Positions 8,397-18,371 are shown, counted from the first letter of the stretch. The stretch is DNA of 64,000 nt from Rhizobium giardinii bv. giardinii H152 (GCF_000379605.1 NZ_KB902579.1:385748-449747); one strand, 5' to 3'. Notes: a model not told the origin generated them from the sequence alone. Program-made: numbers and translations.

Positions 8397-8918
8397 TCAC
8401 AGGGCATGACATGCCGGATCGAGCCATGCCGCAAGTTTACCTGGCGGCAGAATGCCGGCCTGTGGTCGGTCGGGGAAATCAATCACCGCAAGCGCGCCAG
8501 GCGGATATCCGTAAGGGATCGCTGCGGCCTGTTCGCCGAGGACTTCGCGCAGGATTTCCTCGATCACCGGATTGTGCCCGACCACCATCAGCGAGGCGGC
8601 ACCGCTCTGCCCGAGGATGATGTCGCGATAGGCATCTTCGGCGCCGGTATAGAGGGCGTCGATATAGCGAATAGTTCTGTCTTCGCCCATTGCGCACCGG
8701 AAAGCCTCTGCCGTCTGCCGGCAGCGAACGGCGGGAGAGCTCAGAAGTACCTCCGGCACAAAACCGCGCTCCGCCGCCATTTCGCCGATCATTTTCGCGG
8801 CGGCAAAACCGGTGTCGTCAAGCGACCTGTCAAAATCCTTCTGACCCGGAAGCGCCCAGCCGGCCTTGGCGTGTCGGAGAAGGTAGAGCCGGAAAGCCGG
8901 GGCAGGTGGGGTAGGCAT
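8397..8918 (-). CDS. Histidine phosphatase family protein, SixA-like
   Basis: The 173-residue protein carries the branch-1 histidine phosphatase motif LRHAKAGW near residue 14, with the nucleophilic His in RHA. A second conserved His lies in VVGHNPVIEE. It is the size of SixA, which dephosphorylates phosphohistidine on HPt domains or PTS proteins. A regulatory target such as a phosphorelay is possible, but the substrate cannot be read from sequence. It lies 75 nt upstream of ycjX on the same strand. Confidence 0.85.
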   Translation of the reverse strand: MPTPPAPAFRLYLLRHAKAGWALPGQKDFDRSLDDTGFAAAKMIGEMAAERGFVPEVLLSSPAVRCRQTAEAFRCAMGEDRTIRYIDALYTGAEDAYRDIILGQSGAASLMVVGHNPVIEEILREVLGEQAAAIPYGYPPGALAVIDFPDRPQAGILPPGKLAAWLDPACHAL

Positions 8919-9338
8919 ATGGCGGGATCCCGGAAATGGACCGACGGCAACCGCGTCGATCGCTCGGCTTCAGACGAACTTTGTCCGCTGGCCTTGCGCA
9001 AAGATCAAGCCACGGCGATTTGTTTTTCAACAGGCCGGGTGTCAGCTGTGTGCCGAACTGTCGGTTTTAGAACAGTGATGCCCGATATGAGCGCGTTCGC
9101 GTCTTCTTCAGCAGACGGGATGGGGAAATATGCGCCCGTTTTTTGTGCGTCTGCTGTCTCGAAATCGGGCTGTTGCGGATTTTTCTGATCCTGCGCCCGC
9201 AACTTTCGGCATGTATGGATGCTATCGGTTGCAAGACAATTTCGCGAAAAATTACGAACCTGTAATTTTGATGAAATATTAGCCCGTTAGCCTCGGGACT
9301 AAGCAAAGCTTAAAAAACGGTGTGCTATTTTTCAGAGA
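8919..9338. other. Gene-free region between sixA-like gene and dksA promoter
   Basis: No supported coding region is seen in about 420 nt between divergent genes. The part from 9200 to 9340 is AT-rich and directly precedes the dksA promoter. A 7-bp inverted repeat (GCAGACG and CGTCTGC, about 9109-9152) encloses a GC arm followed by TTTTTT. It could be a weak terminator, but the stem is too short to call. Confidence 0.4.
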
Positions 9339-9367
9339 CTTGAAACGGCGCCTGCATGGGTCTATAC
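9339..9367 (+). promoter_or_regulatory. dksA promoter
   Basis: CTTGAA (9339-9344) and CTATAC (9362-9367) are separated by exactly 17 nt and match the rhizobial sigma-70 consensus CTTGAC-N17-CTATAT at five of six positions each. Transcription should start near 9374, about 30 nt before the TTG start of dksA. Confidence 0.75.
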
Positions 9368-9402
9368 ACCGCCGCAATGAGATGTTCTTCAGGAGAATCG
9401 CG

Positions 9403-9822
9403 TTGAGTGAGAAGATCGATCTTAGTTCCTTTGTCCTTTCCGAGACCGAGGAATTCATGAATACCAACCAGCGTGCATATTTTAGAGCAAAGTTGAACGC
9501 TTGGAAAAACGACATCCTGCGTGAGGCGCGTGAGACGCTCGGGCACCTCGCCGAGGAAAGTGCAAACCACCCCGATCTTGCAGACAGGGCATCTTCGGAA
9601 ACCGACCGAGCGATCGAGCTTCGGGCCCGTGACCGGCAGCGCAAGCTGATCTCCAAGATCGATGCAGCCCTGCAGCGGCTGGATGAGGGAACCTACGGCT
9701 ACTGTGAGGAGACGGGCGAGCCGATTGGATTGAAGCGTCTCGACGCACGGCCGATCGCCACTCTCTCGATCGAAGCACAGGAACGCCACGAGCGACGCGA
9801 AAAAGTCTATCGTGACGAATAA
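9403..9822 (+). CDS. dksA: RNA polymerase-binding transcription factor DksA (single-Cys type)
   Basis: DksA binds the secondary channel of RNA polymerase and, with ppGpp, adjusts rRNA and amino-acid promoters. I place the start at TTG 9403: it follows AGGAGAA at 9391-9397, while the in-frame ATG at 9322 lies upstream of the promoter. The 139-residue product has the N-terminal coiled coil (about 30-100), an acidic tip and the C-terminal globular domain YGYCEETGEPIGLKRLDARPIATLSIEAQ. Only one of the four zinc-finger cysteines remains. This matches Cys-poor DksA forms, which keep the fold without zinc. Confidence 0.95.
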   Translation: MSEKIDLSSFVLSETEEFMNTNQRAYFRAKLNAWKNDILREARETLGHLAEESANHPDLADRASSETDRAIELRARDRQRKLISKIDAALQRLDEGTYGYCEETGEPIGLKRLDARPIATLSIEAQERHERREKVYRDE

Positions 9823-9850
9823 CCTTCCGGTCCCGAACCATTAAAACAAA

Positions 9851-9877
9851 CGGCGCGAAAACCTCGCGCCGTTTTTT
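9851..9877. terminator. Bidirectional terminator between dksA and the FliO-like gene
   Basis: The 8-bp stem CGGCGCGA (9851-9858) / TCGCGCCG (9864-9871) is followed by TTTTTT on the plus strand. It is preceded by an A-rich run that becomes a T-tail on the minus strand. It can stop both converging transcripts. Confidence 0.9.
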
Positions 9878-9907
9878 GTCTTCCAGACTGTTGTGGCACG
9901 CAACCCG

Positions 9908-10867
9908 TCAGTTCTTCCGGTTGACGGCGATCTCGTTCAGCATCCGGTTCATCTCGTCTTCCAGCGTCGGTTCCGTCCTGCCGCCCGCAACGCCGCCCAG
10001 CCGTGGTTCCTGGCGGGCGCTCTGCGAAGCCGCGTTCGCGCGCTGGTCATTGTCAACGCGAACGTCATCGGCCGTCAGCTTGCCGAGGTCCCCGGTGATC
10101 TGGGCGTCGAGAATGCGTTCGAATTCGGCGACGGAACTGTCTCTCTGGCTCTGCGCGGGCTGGGCGGTTTGCGCGGCGGCTGCGACCGGCACCGGGGTTG
10201 TCTGCGTCATGGGACGCTGCGCGGAAACCGAGGGTGTTGCGGCCAGCACACGCGTCCGCGCTGCATCCAAAATGTCCTCCGGCGACCCAGCTCGCTCGAG
10301 CGCGACCGTCGGTATGGTATTCGAGGTCACGGGTTGAAGGCGCGGCTGGGCAACCATACGCTCGGGCACTGCCTGGCGCGTTTCCGGCTGCGGCCGTAGC
10401 TCGGCGCCTCTGGCCGTCGGTGCCGGGACTTGGTCGATGCTTTCGCCATAAAGCACCTGGCCCATCGCAGAGACCGGCGCCGTCCGGGTTTCCGCCGCCG
10501 GTGCCGCACGACGTTCCGCGACCGGGCGCGCGGCGATGGCTTCGGGAAGAGGCGAGGCAGCGGCGGCCTGCGGGGCTGGCTGGGCACCGATGCGGCTTTC
10601 GATGACGATGTCCGTCGGGCCGCCGATCATGATCAGGTGCTCGACATCGTCCCGGCGGACCAGAACCAGACGCCTGCGGGTATCGACGGCTGCGGCATCC
10701 AGCACGGCGAGCCGCGGCTGCCGGTTCTTGCCACCGCGGATGAAGGGAGAAGATGGCCGGTTGCGGATGAACCAGAGCACCGCCACGAGGCAAAAAAGGC
10801 CAAGAGCCACAGCGCCCGCGGCAATGATGAAACGGGTACCGTTGTTGCCAACGATATCTTCGATCAT
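9908..10867 (-). CDS. FliO-like membrane protein
   Basis: This 319-residue protein starts with a short periplasmic segment and one transmembrane helix (IIAAGAVALGLFCLVAVLWFI, residues 14-34). The cytoplasmic strand-rich stretch RRRLVLVRRDDVEHLIMIGGPTDIVIE corresponds to the FliO domain. The remaining 200 residues are a low-complexity Ala/Pro/Arg/Gln tail. FliO assists FliP assembly in the flagellar export gate, but no flagellar gene is nearby, so a flagellar role is inference. It is divergent from cckA across 349 nt. Confidence 0.65.
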   Translation of the reverse strand: MIEDIVGNNGTRFIIAAGAVALGLFCLVAVLWFIRNRPSSPFIRGGKNRQPRLAVLDAAAVDTRRRLVLVRRDDVEHLIMIGGPTDIVIESRIGAQPAPQAAAASPLPEAIAARPVAERRAAPAAETRTAPVSAMGQVLYGESIDQVPAPTARGAELRPQPETRQAVPERMVAQPRLQPVTSNTIPTVALERAGSPEDILDAARTRVLAATPSVSAQRPMTQTTPVPVAAAAQTAQPAQSQRDSSVAEFERILDAQITGDLGKLTADDVRVDNDQRANAASQSARQEPRLGGVAGGRTEPTLEDEMNRMLNEIAVNRKN

Positions 10868-11216
10868 GTGCGTTCTCCTTCGTGATATCCTGACCTGCGC
10901 CCATTTGACGGCTTTTTTCAGATCGAGACAAGCGATGTTGCTCTTTGTCCAAGTCTCATTGGTTTATCATAGATCTAGTGCCGTTGTGGGCTTTGGCGAC
11001 ATCAGGCTGGACATTCCCTGTGAATTCACGCCAATGGCTTTCATGCAAGTGCTTTCTGCACTTCCCTGCGGCTGTTAAAGATGATTCCTGCTTGGTGTTT
11101 CGCTGTCCGCCGGCGCGGATTGCAGATCCGCCCGAGCCGCCGCCAAGCGGAGCAGATGGACCGAACCCGCGCATTCATTCCGGAGGCGCGCGGCACCGGT
11201 TGCAAACGAGGGCCCT
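10868..11216. other. Divergent intergenic region, FliO-like gene / cckA
   Basis: This 349-nt stretch has no supported gene. It must hold the start signals of both flanking genes. I see no convincing promoter or CtrA box (TTAA-N7-TTAA). An AT-rich patch around 10955-10985 is the best place for a promoter. Confidence 0.4.
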
Positions 11217-13820
11217 ATGACGAAATTGCAGCAGGCAGGTGACTATCACATGCCGATTGTGGACCGTGGAAGCCGGCCGGGCACGGTGCTGCGGATCATT
11301 CTGCTCGCCATCGTCCTGACCGGTTCAGCCGTTGCCTTCGTCATCTTCAAGAACCAGCTCGAAAATGAGATCGTGCTGGGCATTCTCGGCGTGCTGGCGA
11401 TGGTCGGTATTTTCTTCCTGGTGTCCTCGGTCATCGGCTTCATCGAGGTCATGCCGCAATCCCGCCCGGACGAGCTTGCCCGGGCCTTTCTCGACGGCCA
11501 CCAGGACGGCACGCTGGTCACCGACCGCAAGGGCCGGATCATCTATGCCAATGCTGCCTATGGCGCGCTCACCGGGGCGACCAAGGCGACGGAAATCCAG
11601 TCGCTCGAAACGATCCTGTCGCGCAACAGGGAGGCGACCGAGGCGATCTATCGCCTGACCAACGGCCTGCATGAAGGCAAGGCCGGCCACGAGGAATTCC
11701 GCCTGCTGAAGCCTTTGAACCCGGGCGGCGGCTCTGCTGGATCGGGCGCCCACTGGTTTCGGCTGAAGGCACGCGTCTTGCCGCTCGAAGACGGTGGTCG
11801 CAACCCTCTCTACATCTGGCAGATTTCCGACATCACCTCCGAGCGTGACGATCAGGAGCGCTTCTTCAAGGAACTGCAGAACGCCATCGATTATCTCGAT
11901 CACGCGCCGGCCGGGTTCTTCTCCGCCGGCAAGAAGGGCGAGATCTTCTATATCAACGCCACGCTGGCCGATTGGCTCGGCCTCGACCTTACGAAATTCC
12001 AGCCGGGATCGATGACCATTGCCGATCTGGTGGCGGGCGAGGGGCTGGCGCTCGTCCAGTCCGTGCAGGCCGAACCGGGCCTGAAAAAGACCAAGACACT
12101 CGACCTCGACCTCAAGAAGGCCAATGGCCAGAGTTTTGCTGTGCGCATGATCCACCGCGTATCCTCGACCCGGGACGGTGCTCCCGGCGAGAGCCGGACG
12201 ATCGTGCTTGCCCGCTCCACTGACGATGAAAGCGATCAATCGGCCTCGATCGCCGCCATGCGCTTCACCCGTTTCTTCAACAACACGCCGATGGCAATCG
12301 CCTCCGTCGATGGCAACGGCCGGATATTGAGAACCAACGCGCCCTTCCTCAAATTGTTTTCTGCCGTCGTGTCGCAGGACGACATGGAGCATGGGGCATT
12401 GCTCGAAGCGGTCGTGCATGAGATGGAGCGGCCGCAACTGCGCGAGGCGCTCGAGGCCGCCAAGGATAGGCAGGGCGATATCGCCCCGATCGATTCGCTG
12501 CATCCGACCGATGAGACGCGGCATTTCCGCTTCTATGTGAATGCCGTCATCGACCAGAGCGACCAGGCGCCGGAAGAGGCGGCGATCGTCTATGCGGTGG
12601 AGATCACCGAGCAGAAGGCGCTCGAGACCCAGATGGCGCAGACGCAGAAGATGAATGCCGTCGGTACGCTGGCAGGCGGCATCGCCCATGACTTCAACAA
12701 CGTGCTGACGGCGATCCTGCTTTCTTCAGATCACCTGCTTCTCTCGGCCCGGCCCTCCGACGCGAGCTTTGCCGACCTGATGGAAATCAAGCGCAACGCC
12801 AACCGCGCTGCCGTGCTGGTTCGCCAGCTTCTCGCCTTTTCGCGCAAGCAGACGATGCGGCCAACGGTGCTCAACATGACCGACGTCGTCGGCGATCTGC
12901 GCATGCTGGTCGACCGCATGACCGGAACCAACGTCAAGCTGGAGGTCGACTACGGCCGCGATCTCTGGCCGGTGCGCACCGATCTCGGCCAGTTCGAGCA
13001 GGTCATCCTCAACCTCGCGGTCAATGCCCGCGATGCGATGCCCAATGGCGGCGTCATCACGCTGCGCACGCGCAACCTGCCCGCCGCCGAAGTCGCGGCG
13101 CTGAACCGGCGTGAACTGCCGGAGGAGGATTATGTGATGGTCGAGGTGTCCGACCAGGGCACCGGCATTCCACCCGAGATCCTCGACAAGATCTTCGAAC
13201 CCTTCTTCACAACCAAGGAAGTCGGCAAGGGTACCGGCCTCGGGCTGTCGATGGTCTACGGCATCATCAAGCAGTCCGGCGGCTATATCTATCCCGAATC
13301 CGAGGTCGGCAAGGGAACGACGTTCCGCATCCTGCTGCCGCGCTATGTCGAGGAAACGCTGCTGCCGGGCGAGGTGGCTGACGTGCCAGCCGCCACCATG
13401 CTCGGAACCAAGCCTCCCTCCAAGGCGGAGGAGCCGACCGACCTCACCGGCAACTCGGCGGTCGTGCTCTTGGTGGAAGACGAGGAGGCGGTTCGCCGGG
13501 GCGGCAAGCGCATGCTGGAAACCCGCGGCTATACTGTGCACGAGGCCGGCTCGGGCGTCGAGGCGCTCGAGATCATGGAGGAACTGAACGGCGCGGTCGA
13601 TATCGTCGTCTCCGACGTCGTCATGCCCGAAATGGACGGGCCGACCTTGCTTCGGGAAATCCGCAAGACCTATCCGGACCTTAAGTTCATCTTCGTGTCC
13701 GGCTATGCCGAGGACGCCTTCGCCAAGAACCTGCCGGCCGACGCCAAGTTCGGCTTCCTGCCGAAGCCGTTCTCGCTGAAGCAGCTTGCTGTCGCCGTGC
13801 GCGAAATGCTGGACAGCTGA
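11217..13820 (+). CDS. cckA: Cell-cycle hybrid histidine kinase/phosphatase CckA
   Basis: CckA drives the CckA-ChpT-CtrA phosphorelay that controls replication and division in alphaproteobacteria. The 867 residues contain two transmembrane helices near the N-terminus (about 25-75), PAS-type sensor segments from about 95 to 470, and a HisKA domain with the phosphorylated His491 in GGIAHDFNN. An HATPase domain follows ([31 protein letters not shown]), and the C-terminal receiver carries its phospho-acceptor at Asp800 ([12 protein letters not shown]). Architecture and length are typical. It is monocistronic, with a FliO-like gene divergent upstream. Confidence 0.95.
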   Translation: MTKLQQAGDYHMPIVDRGSRPGTVLRIILLAIVLTGSAVAFVIFKNQLENEIVLGILGVLAMVGIFFLVSSVIGFIEVMPQSRPDELARAFLDGHQDGTLVTDRKGRIIYANAAYGALTGATKATEIQSLETILSRNREATEAIYRLTNGLHEGKAGHEEFRLLKPLNPGGGSAGSGAHWFRLKARVLPLEDGGRNPLYIWQISDITSERDDQERFFKELQNAIDYLDHAPAGFFSAGKKGEIFYINATLADWLGLDLTKFQPGSMTIADLVAGEGLALVQSVQAEPGLKKTKTLDLDLKKANGQSFAVRMIHRVSSTRDGAPGESRTIVLARSTDDESDQSASIAAMRFTRFFNNTPMAIASVDGNGRILRTNAPFLKLFSAVVSQDDMEHGALLEAVVHEMERPQLREALEAAKDRQGDIAPIDSLHPTDETRHFRFYVNAVIDQSDQAPEEAAIVYAVEITEQKALETQMAQTQKMNAVGTLAGGIAHDFNNVLTAILLSSDHLLLSARPSDASFADLMEIKRNANRAAVLVRQLLAFSRKQTMRPTVLNMTDVVGDLRMLVDRMTGTNVKLEVDYGRDLWPVRTDLGQFEQVILNLAVNARDAMPNGGVITLRTRNLPAAEVAALNRRELPEEDYVMVEVSDQGTGIPPEILDKIFEPFFTTKEVGKGTGLGLSMVYGIIKQSGGYIYPESEVGKGTTFRILLPRYVEETLLPGEVADVPAATMLGTKPPSKAEEPTDLTGNSAVVLLVEDEEAVRRGGKRMLETRGYTVHEAGSGVEALEIMEELNGAVDIVVSDVVMPEMDGPTLLREIRKTYPDLKFIFVSGYAEDAFAKNLPADAKFGFLPKPFSLKQLAVAVREMLDS

Positions 13821-14014
13821 TTGCCGGTCGCATTCCAGCGACCAACAGGTAAAGCCGGCTCGCCCCTCCAGCCACCGCCTTAGAACGGACAGCGGCAATT
13901 TCGGTTGTGGCAAAAGGCCCGTTTTGCGATATTGCAACTGTCAGGCGCATGATTGACGCTCTCATCCCGGGGCAAAAGGCCTGCGTGACCCGCAATCTGA
14001 AAGGGCAAACCGGC

Positions 14015-14926
14015 ATGAGCAACCCGACGTGGGGCGAACTGGTGGAAAACAATGTCGGGCGGTTCGGTGACCTCGTCGCCGGCATTGACCCATCGCTGCC
14101 TGAGATCCCGGCTTTCTTCGGACAGGGCAACGAGGGGGCGGCCTGGATAGGCGACTTCGTGAATTTTATCCTCGACACCATCGAGGGGCATGTCGGATTC
14201 GTAAAATTCCAGTCAGCCTATTTCGAAGCCTGCGGCCTAGTCGGCCTGGCAGCACTTTCCGCGGGGATGAAAAGGGCAAGAGAAGCAGGTATAGGCGTCA
14301 TCCTCGATGCCAAAAGAGGAGACATAGGTGCGACTGCCGCCGCCTATGCCCGCGCCTATCTGACGCCGGCATCTGCCGGTGGCAGCGCCGACTTTGAGGC
14401 TGATTGCCTGACCGTCAATCCCTTGATGGGGCCCGATACTCTCGCGCCTTTTGTCGATTGCGCCACCCGTTTTGGCAAGGGCTTGTTCGTTCTTTGCCGA
14501 ACTTCAAATCCCGGTGCGGGCTGGCTTCAGGACAAGATGGCCGGCAACCGGCTTGTCTCTGATCGTGTGGCCGATTTGATCGGCGGATACGGCACTGTTC
14601 CCGATTCGGCGTCTCGCCTGGCGTCCGTCGGGGCGGTGATCGGAGCAACGGCGCCGAATGAAGGCCGACGATTGCGGCAGTTGCTGCCCCGCACGATCAT
14701 TCTTGCGCCGGGCCTTGGCGCACAGGGCGGTGATCCCGCTTCAATCCATTCGCTGCGAGGCGACATACCGGGCGACCTGCTCGTGCCTGTGTCTCGCGGC
14801 CTCAGCCGTGTCGAGGATCGAGGGATTTCAGCCAGTGATTATCGTCAGCTCATCATAAGCAGGATCGAAGCGTTCAAAGCCGCAATTGCCTATGACTACG
14901 CCGGGCGGCGGACCCGTTTGGCATGA
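14015..14926 (+). CDS. pyrF: Orotidine 5'-phosphate decarboxylase, type 2
   Basis: This enzyme decarboxylates OMP to UMP. The ATG at 14015 gives 303 residues, the size of type 2 PyrF; type 1 enzymes are about 230. The catalytic loop ILDAKRGDIGATA near residue 98 is the type 2 signature, and GIDPS near residue 23 and APGLGAQGGDP near the C-terminus bind substrate phosphate. ATA, AGA, AAA and CTA codons are conspicuously more frequent than in the neighbours. It converges with psuG. The open frame reaches back to 13907, but the upstream part has no similarity. It may be a transferred or second copy. Confidence 0.85.
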   Translation: MSNPTWGELVENNVGRFGDLVAGIDPSLPEIPAFFGQGNEGAAWIGDFVNFILDTIEGHVGFVKFQSAYFEACGLVGLAALSAGMKRAREAGIGVILDAKRGDIGATAAAYARAYLTPASAGGSADFEADCLTVNPLMGPDTLAPFVDCATRFGKGLFVLCRTSNPGAGWLQDKMAGNRLVSDRVADLIGGYGTVPDSASRLASVGAVIGATAPNEGRRLRQLLPRTIILAPGLGAQGGDPASIHSLRGDIPGDLLVPVSRGLSRVEDRGISASDYRQLIISRIEAFKAAIAYDYAGRRTRLA

Positions 14927-15074
14927 TCGGCTTCAGGAGCAGGCGTATCGCAAAACGACGCGCGCAAAAGACTGAATTCTGCGCGCGAGTTTTGCTATTC
15001 GGCCAACCAACTTGCCAATTTCGGCCAGGGGCCAGGAGGCCGCGCCAGCGGTCGCGTCTCCCAGCCTGTTGGCC

Positions 15075-15998
15075 TTATTCCAGCGCAACCGCGATTTCCG
15101 CGGCAAGGCGCGCGTTGTTCTCGACCAGCGCGATGTTGGTTTCGAGGCTCCGGCCATCCGTCAGCCCGAAGATGCTGTCGAGCAGATAGGGCGTGACCGC
15201 CTTGCCGGAAATCTCGTCGCGTTCGGCGTTGTCGAGCGCGCGGGCGATGTAGATCTCCATTTCGTCGCGCGGGATTTCGCTTTCCTCGGGTACCGGGTTG
15301 GCGACCAGCATGCCGCCATCGACGCCGAGCAGGTCGCGCATCCGCTGGAAATTGGCGATTGCCGCCGGGCTGTTGAGCATCAGCGGGCTCCTCAGTCCGG
15401 AATCGCGCGACCAGAAGGCCGGGAAGATGTCGCTGTCATAGGTGACGACCGGAACGCCTCGCGTTTCCAGCACTTCGAGCGTCTTGGGAATGTCGAGGAT
15501 CGCCTTGGCGCCGGCTGAGACGACAATCACGCCGGTGCGCGCCAGTTCGTCGAGGTCGGCGGAAATGTCGAATGTCTCCTCGGCCTTGCGATGCACGCCG
15601 CCGATGCCGCCGGTCGCAAAGACCCGGATGCCGGCGCGCGCCGCGGCGATCATGGTTGCGGCGACAGTCGTTGCGCCCGTGCGGCGTTCGGCAATCGCAA
15701 AGGCGAGGTCGGCGCGCGACAGCTTCATCGCGCCTTCGGTCTGGGCCAGCGCTTCCAGCTGCGCGTCTTCCAGGCCGATGTGCAAGACCCCGTCGATGAC
15801 GGCGATCGTTGCCGGTACTGCACCTTCCTCGCGGATGATCGCCTCGACGCTGCGGGCCATGTCGAGATTGCCGGGGAAGGGCATGCCATGGGTGATGATG
15901 GTCGATTCCAGCGCTACGAGCGGCGCGCCGCGTGCCTTGGCGGCCGCGACTTCGGTGGAATATTCCATCGGCAGAAGGGGTGAAAACGGCTTGGTCAT
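15075..15998 (-). CDS. psuG: Pseudouridine-5'-phosphate glycosidase
   Basis: PsuG splits pseudouridine 5'-phosphate into uracil and ribose 5-phosphate, which lets the cell recover pseudouridine from RNA turnover. The 307-residue protein shows ALESTIITHGMPFP near the N-terminus, the FATGGIGGVHR loop around residue 137, and the VVTYDSDIFPAFWSR and SPLMLNSPAAIANFQ segments typical of PsuG. It lies 31 nt downstream of the PfkB-type kinase on the same strand, forming psuK-psuG. Confidence 0.95.
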   Translation of the reverse strand: MTKPFSPLLPMEYSTEVAAAKARGAPLVALESTIITHGMPFPGNLDMARSVEAIIREEGAVPATIAVIDGVLHIGLEDAQLEALAQTEGAMKLSRADLAFAIAERRTGATTVAATMIAAARAGIRVFATGGIGGVHRKAEETFDISADLDELARTGVIVVSAGAKAILDIPKTLEVLETRGVPVVTYDSDIFPAFWSRDSGLRSPLMLNSPAAIANFQRMRDLLGVDGGMLVANPVPEESEIPRDEMEIYIARALDNAERDEISGKAVTPYLLDSIFGLTDGRSLETNIALVENNARLAAEIAVALE

Positions 15999-16029
15999 CG
16001 CATGTCCTTTGTGGCTTTCTCAGGCGCGT

Positions 16030-16977
16030 TCATGACAGGATTTCGGCTGGCGGCACAAGCCGAATTGCCTCGGCCAGCATCTCGCGCGACATTTTTTCCG
16101 ATACGGCAAGCGGCGAGCGCACGGTGATGCCGGCGGCCGCGACCCCTGAACGCAGGCACACATCCAGCGGTTCGCCGCTGAGAAATGCCGCCAGGAAACC
16201 GGCGGCCAGCGCGTCTCCGGCGCCGGTTACATCGCCGAGCGCATCGAGGGCAGGCGGGGTGACGGCAACGGCCTGCCCCTGCCGAAAGGCGAGCGCCGGT
16301 CTGCCGCCGCGGGTGATGACGCCGCCGGAAAGACCGGCAGCCCGCAGAAGGGCGGGCCATTCTGCCGCTTCCGTGACGTCGCTGCCCGTCAGGGCGCGCG
16401 CTTCCGCCTCGTTCATGAACAGGAAGCTGAGACCGGCGAGACTGTTTGCAAGGCGCACCACCTTGGCGGGAGAAATGGCGATGGCCGCGATCGGCTTTGA
16501 TTGCTGCGCGGCCCGTTCGATGAGGCTCGCAAGGGTTTCCTCCGGCAGGTTGGCATCGGTAACGATAAGGTCGCTCGAAGAAACGACCTCCCGCATGGCA
16601 CGTTGCTGCAGCCGCCGTGGGGAGAACAGCCGGTAGAGATCCATGTCGGCGAGGGCGATCACCAGATTGCCGTCGCTTTCGAGAATGGCCGTGTAGCTCG
16701 GTGTCTTGCGATCGAGGAAGACGAACGGGTTGTCGATCACGCCCGCTGCAGCGGCGGCTTCTGCGACCGTGTCGCCCGCCGCATCGCCGCCGCGCGGGCT
16801 GATCATGCGGACCTCGAGCCCGAGCCGCGCCAGATTGCGCGCCGCATTGAAGCCGCCGCCGCCGGCCTCCTCGAACCAGCTGCCGGGATTGCTGGCGCCC
16901 GGGGCCGTCGCGCCGCAGATGCGCCCCCGCCGGTCAATATGCGCGCCGCCGAAGATGGAAACTTTGCTGCCTGTCAT
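16030..16977 (-). CDS. psuK: PfkB-family carbohydrate kinase, probable pseudouridine kinase
   Basis: The 315-residue protein has the PfkB/ribokinase signatures [17 protein letters not shown] near residue 37 and [16 protein letters not shown] near residue 238, the latter with the catalytic base Asp. Its position immediately upstream of psuG identifies the likely substrate as pseudouridine, which it would phosphorylate for PsuG. The family is broad, so the substrate rests on context. No dedicated transporter or regulator is adjacent. The next gene to the right is divergent recA. Confidence 0.85.
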   Translation of the reverse strand: MTGSKVSIFGGAHIDRRGRICGATAPGASNPGSWFEEAGGGGFNAARNLARLGLEVRMISPRGGDAAGDTVAEAAAAAGVIDNPFVFLDRKTPSYTAILESDGNLVIALADMDLYRLFSPRRLQQRAMREVVSSSDLIVTDANLPEETLASLIERAAQQSKPIAAIAISPAKVVRLANSLAGLSFLFMNEAEARALTGSDVTEAAEWPALLRAAGLSGGVITRGGRPALAFRQGQAVAVTPPALDALGDVTGAGDALAAGFLAAFLSGEPLDVCLRSGVAAAGITVRSPLAVSEKMSREMLAEAIRLVPPAEILS

Positions 16978-17073
16978 GCGTTTTCCCGACTGTGCCCCTG
17001 CGATCCGATTCGTTGTGTCCGTTTTTCGAGGGCGTCTTCTATTTCACTTTTTTACCGGCTTCCGAAAGAACTG

Positions 17074-17088
17074 GAACAAGAAACGAAC
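17074..17088 (+). promoter_or_regulatory. LexA-binding SOS box of recA
   Basis: GAAC-AAGAAAC-GAAC fits the alphaproteobacterial LexA consensus GAAC-N7-GAAC exactly. It lies about 130 nt before the recA start and upstream of a GATATA -10-like element at 17117-17122. An imperfect copy, GAAC-N7-GTAC, lies at 17142-17156. Confidence 0.85.
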
Positions 17089-17215
17089 ACGCCGTCATTT
17101 TTTCCATGGAATCAGCGATATAGGCGCCCCTTGCCAGATGAGAACAAAAAGTGTACATAGCTTTCATCGGCAGCTTCATTGCCTCGGCAGCTTCCATAAC
17201 CTAAAGGTGGATCAA

Positions 17216-18307
17216 ATGGCACAAAACTCTTTGCGGCTCGTAGAGGACAAATCGGTGGATAAAAGCAAGGCACTTGAAGCGGCACTTTCCCAGATCGAAC
17301 GGTCGTTCGGCAAGGGATCGATCATGAAGCTCGGTGGAAAGGACAGCATCGTCGAGATCGAAACCGTTTCGACGGGCTCCTTGAGTCTCGACATCGCACT
17401 CGGCATCGGCGGACTGCCCAAGGGGCGTATCGTCGAAATCTACGGACCGGAAAGCTCAGGCAAGACCACCCTTGCGCTGCAAACGATCGCCGAAGCCCAG
17501 AAAAAGGGCGGCATCTGCGCCTTCGTCGATGCGGAACACGCGCTGGATCCGGTCTATGCCCGCAAGCTCGGCGTCGATCTGGAAAACCTTTTGATCTCCC
17601 AGCCGGATACCGGCGAACAGGCGCTTGAAATCACCGATACGCTGGTGCGTTCCGGTGCGATCGATGTTCTCGTCATCGACTCCGTGGCGGCGCTGACGCC
17701 GCGCGCTGAAATCGAAGGCGAAATGGGTGACAGCCTGCCGGGACTGCAGGCCCGCCTGATGAGCCAGGCGCTGCGCAAGCTGACCGCGTCGATCTCCAAG
17801 TCGAACTGCATGGTGATCTTCATCAACCAGATCCGCATGAAGATCGGCGTCATGTTCGGCTCGCCGGAAACGACAACGGGCGGCAACGCGCTGAAGTTTT
17901 ACGCCTCGGTGCGTCTCGACATCCGCCGCATCGGCTCGGTCAAGGAGCGCGAAGAGGTTGTCGGCAACCAGACCCGCGTCAAGGTCGTCAAGAACAAGAT
18001 GGCGCCTCCCTTCAAGCAGGTCGAATTTGACATCATGTATGGCGAAGGCGTTTCCAAGACCGGCGAGCTCGTCGATCTCGGCGTCAAGGCCGGCATCGTT
18101 GAAAAATCGGGCGCCTGGTTCTCCTATAACAGCCAGCGTCTCGGCCAGGGCCGCGAGAACGCCAAGTCGTTCCTGCGCGACAACCCGGATACGGCACGTG
18201 AGATCGAACTCGCCCTGCGCCAGAATGCCGGTTTGATCGCTGAAAAATTCCTTGAAAACGGTGGACCGGAAGCTGGAGACGATAGTGACGATGCCGCTTT
18301 GGCATAA
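17216..18307 (+). CDS. recA: Recombinase RecA
   Basis: RecA forms ATP-dependent filaments on single-stranded DNA for strand exchange and triggers LexA self-cleavage. The ATG at 17216 gives the usual rhizobial length of 363 residues, starting [21 protein letters not shown]. Visible are Walker A GPESSGKT near residue 79, the LVIDSVAAL Walker B region, loop L2 ([17 protein letters not shown]) and an acidic C-terminus. The LexA box upstream indicates SOS control. A strong terminator follows. Confidence 0.98.
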   Translation: MAQNSLRLVEDKSVDKSKALEAALSQIERSFGKGSIMKLGGKDSIVEIETVSTGSLSLDIALGIGGLPKGRIVEIYGPESSGKTTLALQTIAEAQKKGGICAFVDAEHALDPVYARKLGVDLENLLISQPDTGEQALEITDTLVRSGAIDVLVIDSVAALTPRAEIEGEMGDSLPGLQARLMSQALRKLTASISKSNCMVIFINQIRMKIGVMFGSPETTTGGNALKFYASVRLDIRRIGSVKEREEVVGNQTRVKVVKNKMAPPFKQVEFDIMYGEGVSKTGELVDLGVKAGIVEKSGAWFSYNSQRLGQGRENAKSFLRDNPDTAREIELALRQNAGLIAEKFLENGGPEAGDDSDDAALA

Positions 18308-18335
18308 GATCGGGTGATTTTTCAGAACGTCTTTG

Positions 18336-18371
18336 CCGGCCGCTCCTTGACAGGGCGGCCGGTTTGCTTTT
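18336..18371 (+). terminator. recA terminator
   Basis: CCGGCCGC (18336-18343) pairs with GCGGCCGG (18355-18362), followed by TTTGCTTTT. It lies 28 nt past the recA stop. Confidence 0.85.

Noticed and set aside
9109-9152. Inverted repeat with TTTTTT, possible terminator or small RNA
   Set aside because: The stem next to the T-run is only 4-5 bp with a large loop.
9322-9402. N-terminal extension of dksA from ATG 9322
   Set aside because: The promoter -35 and -10 lie inside this segment, and the TTG at 9403 has the ribosome-binding site.
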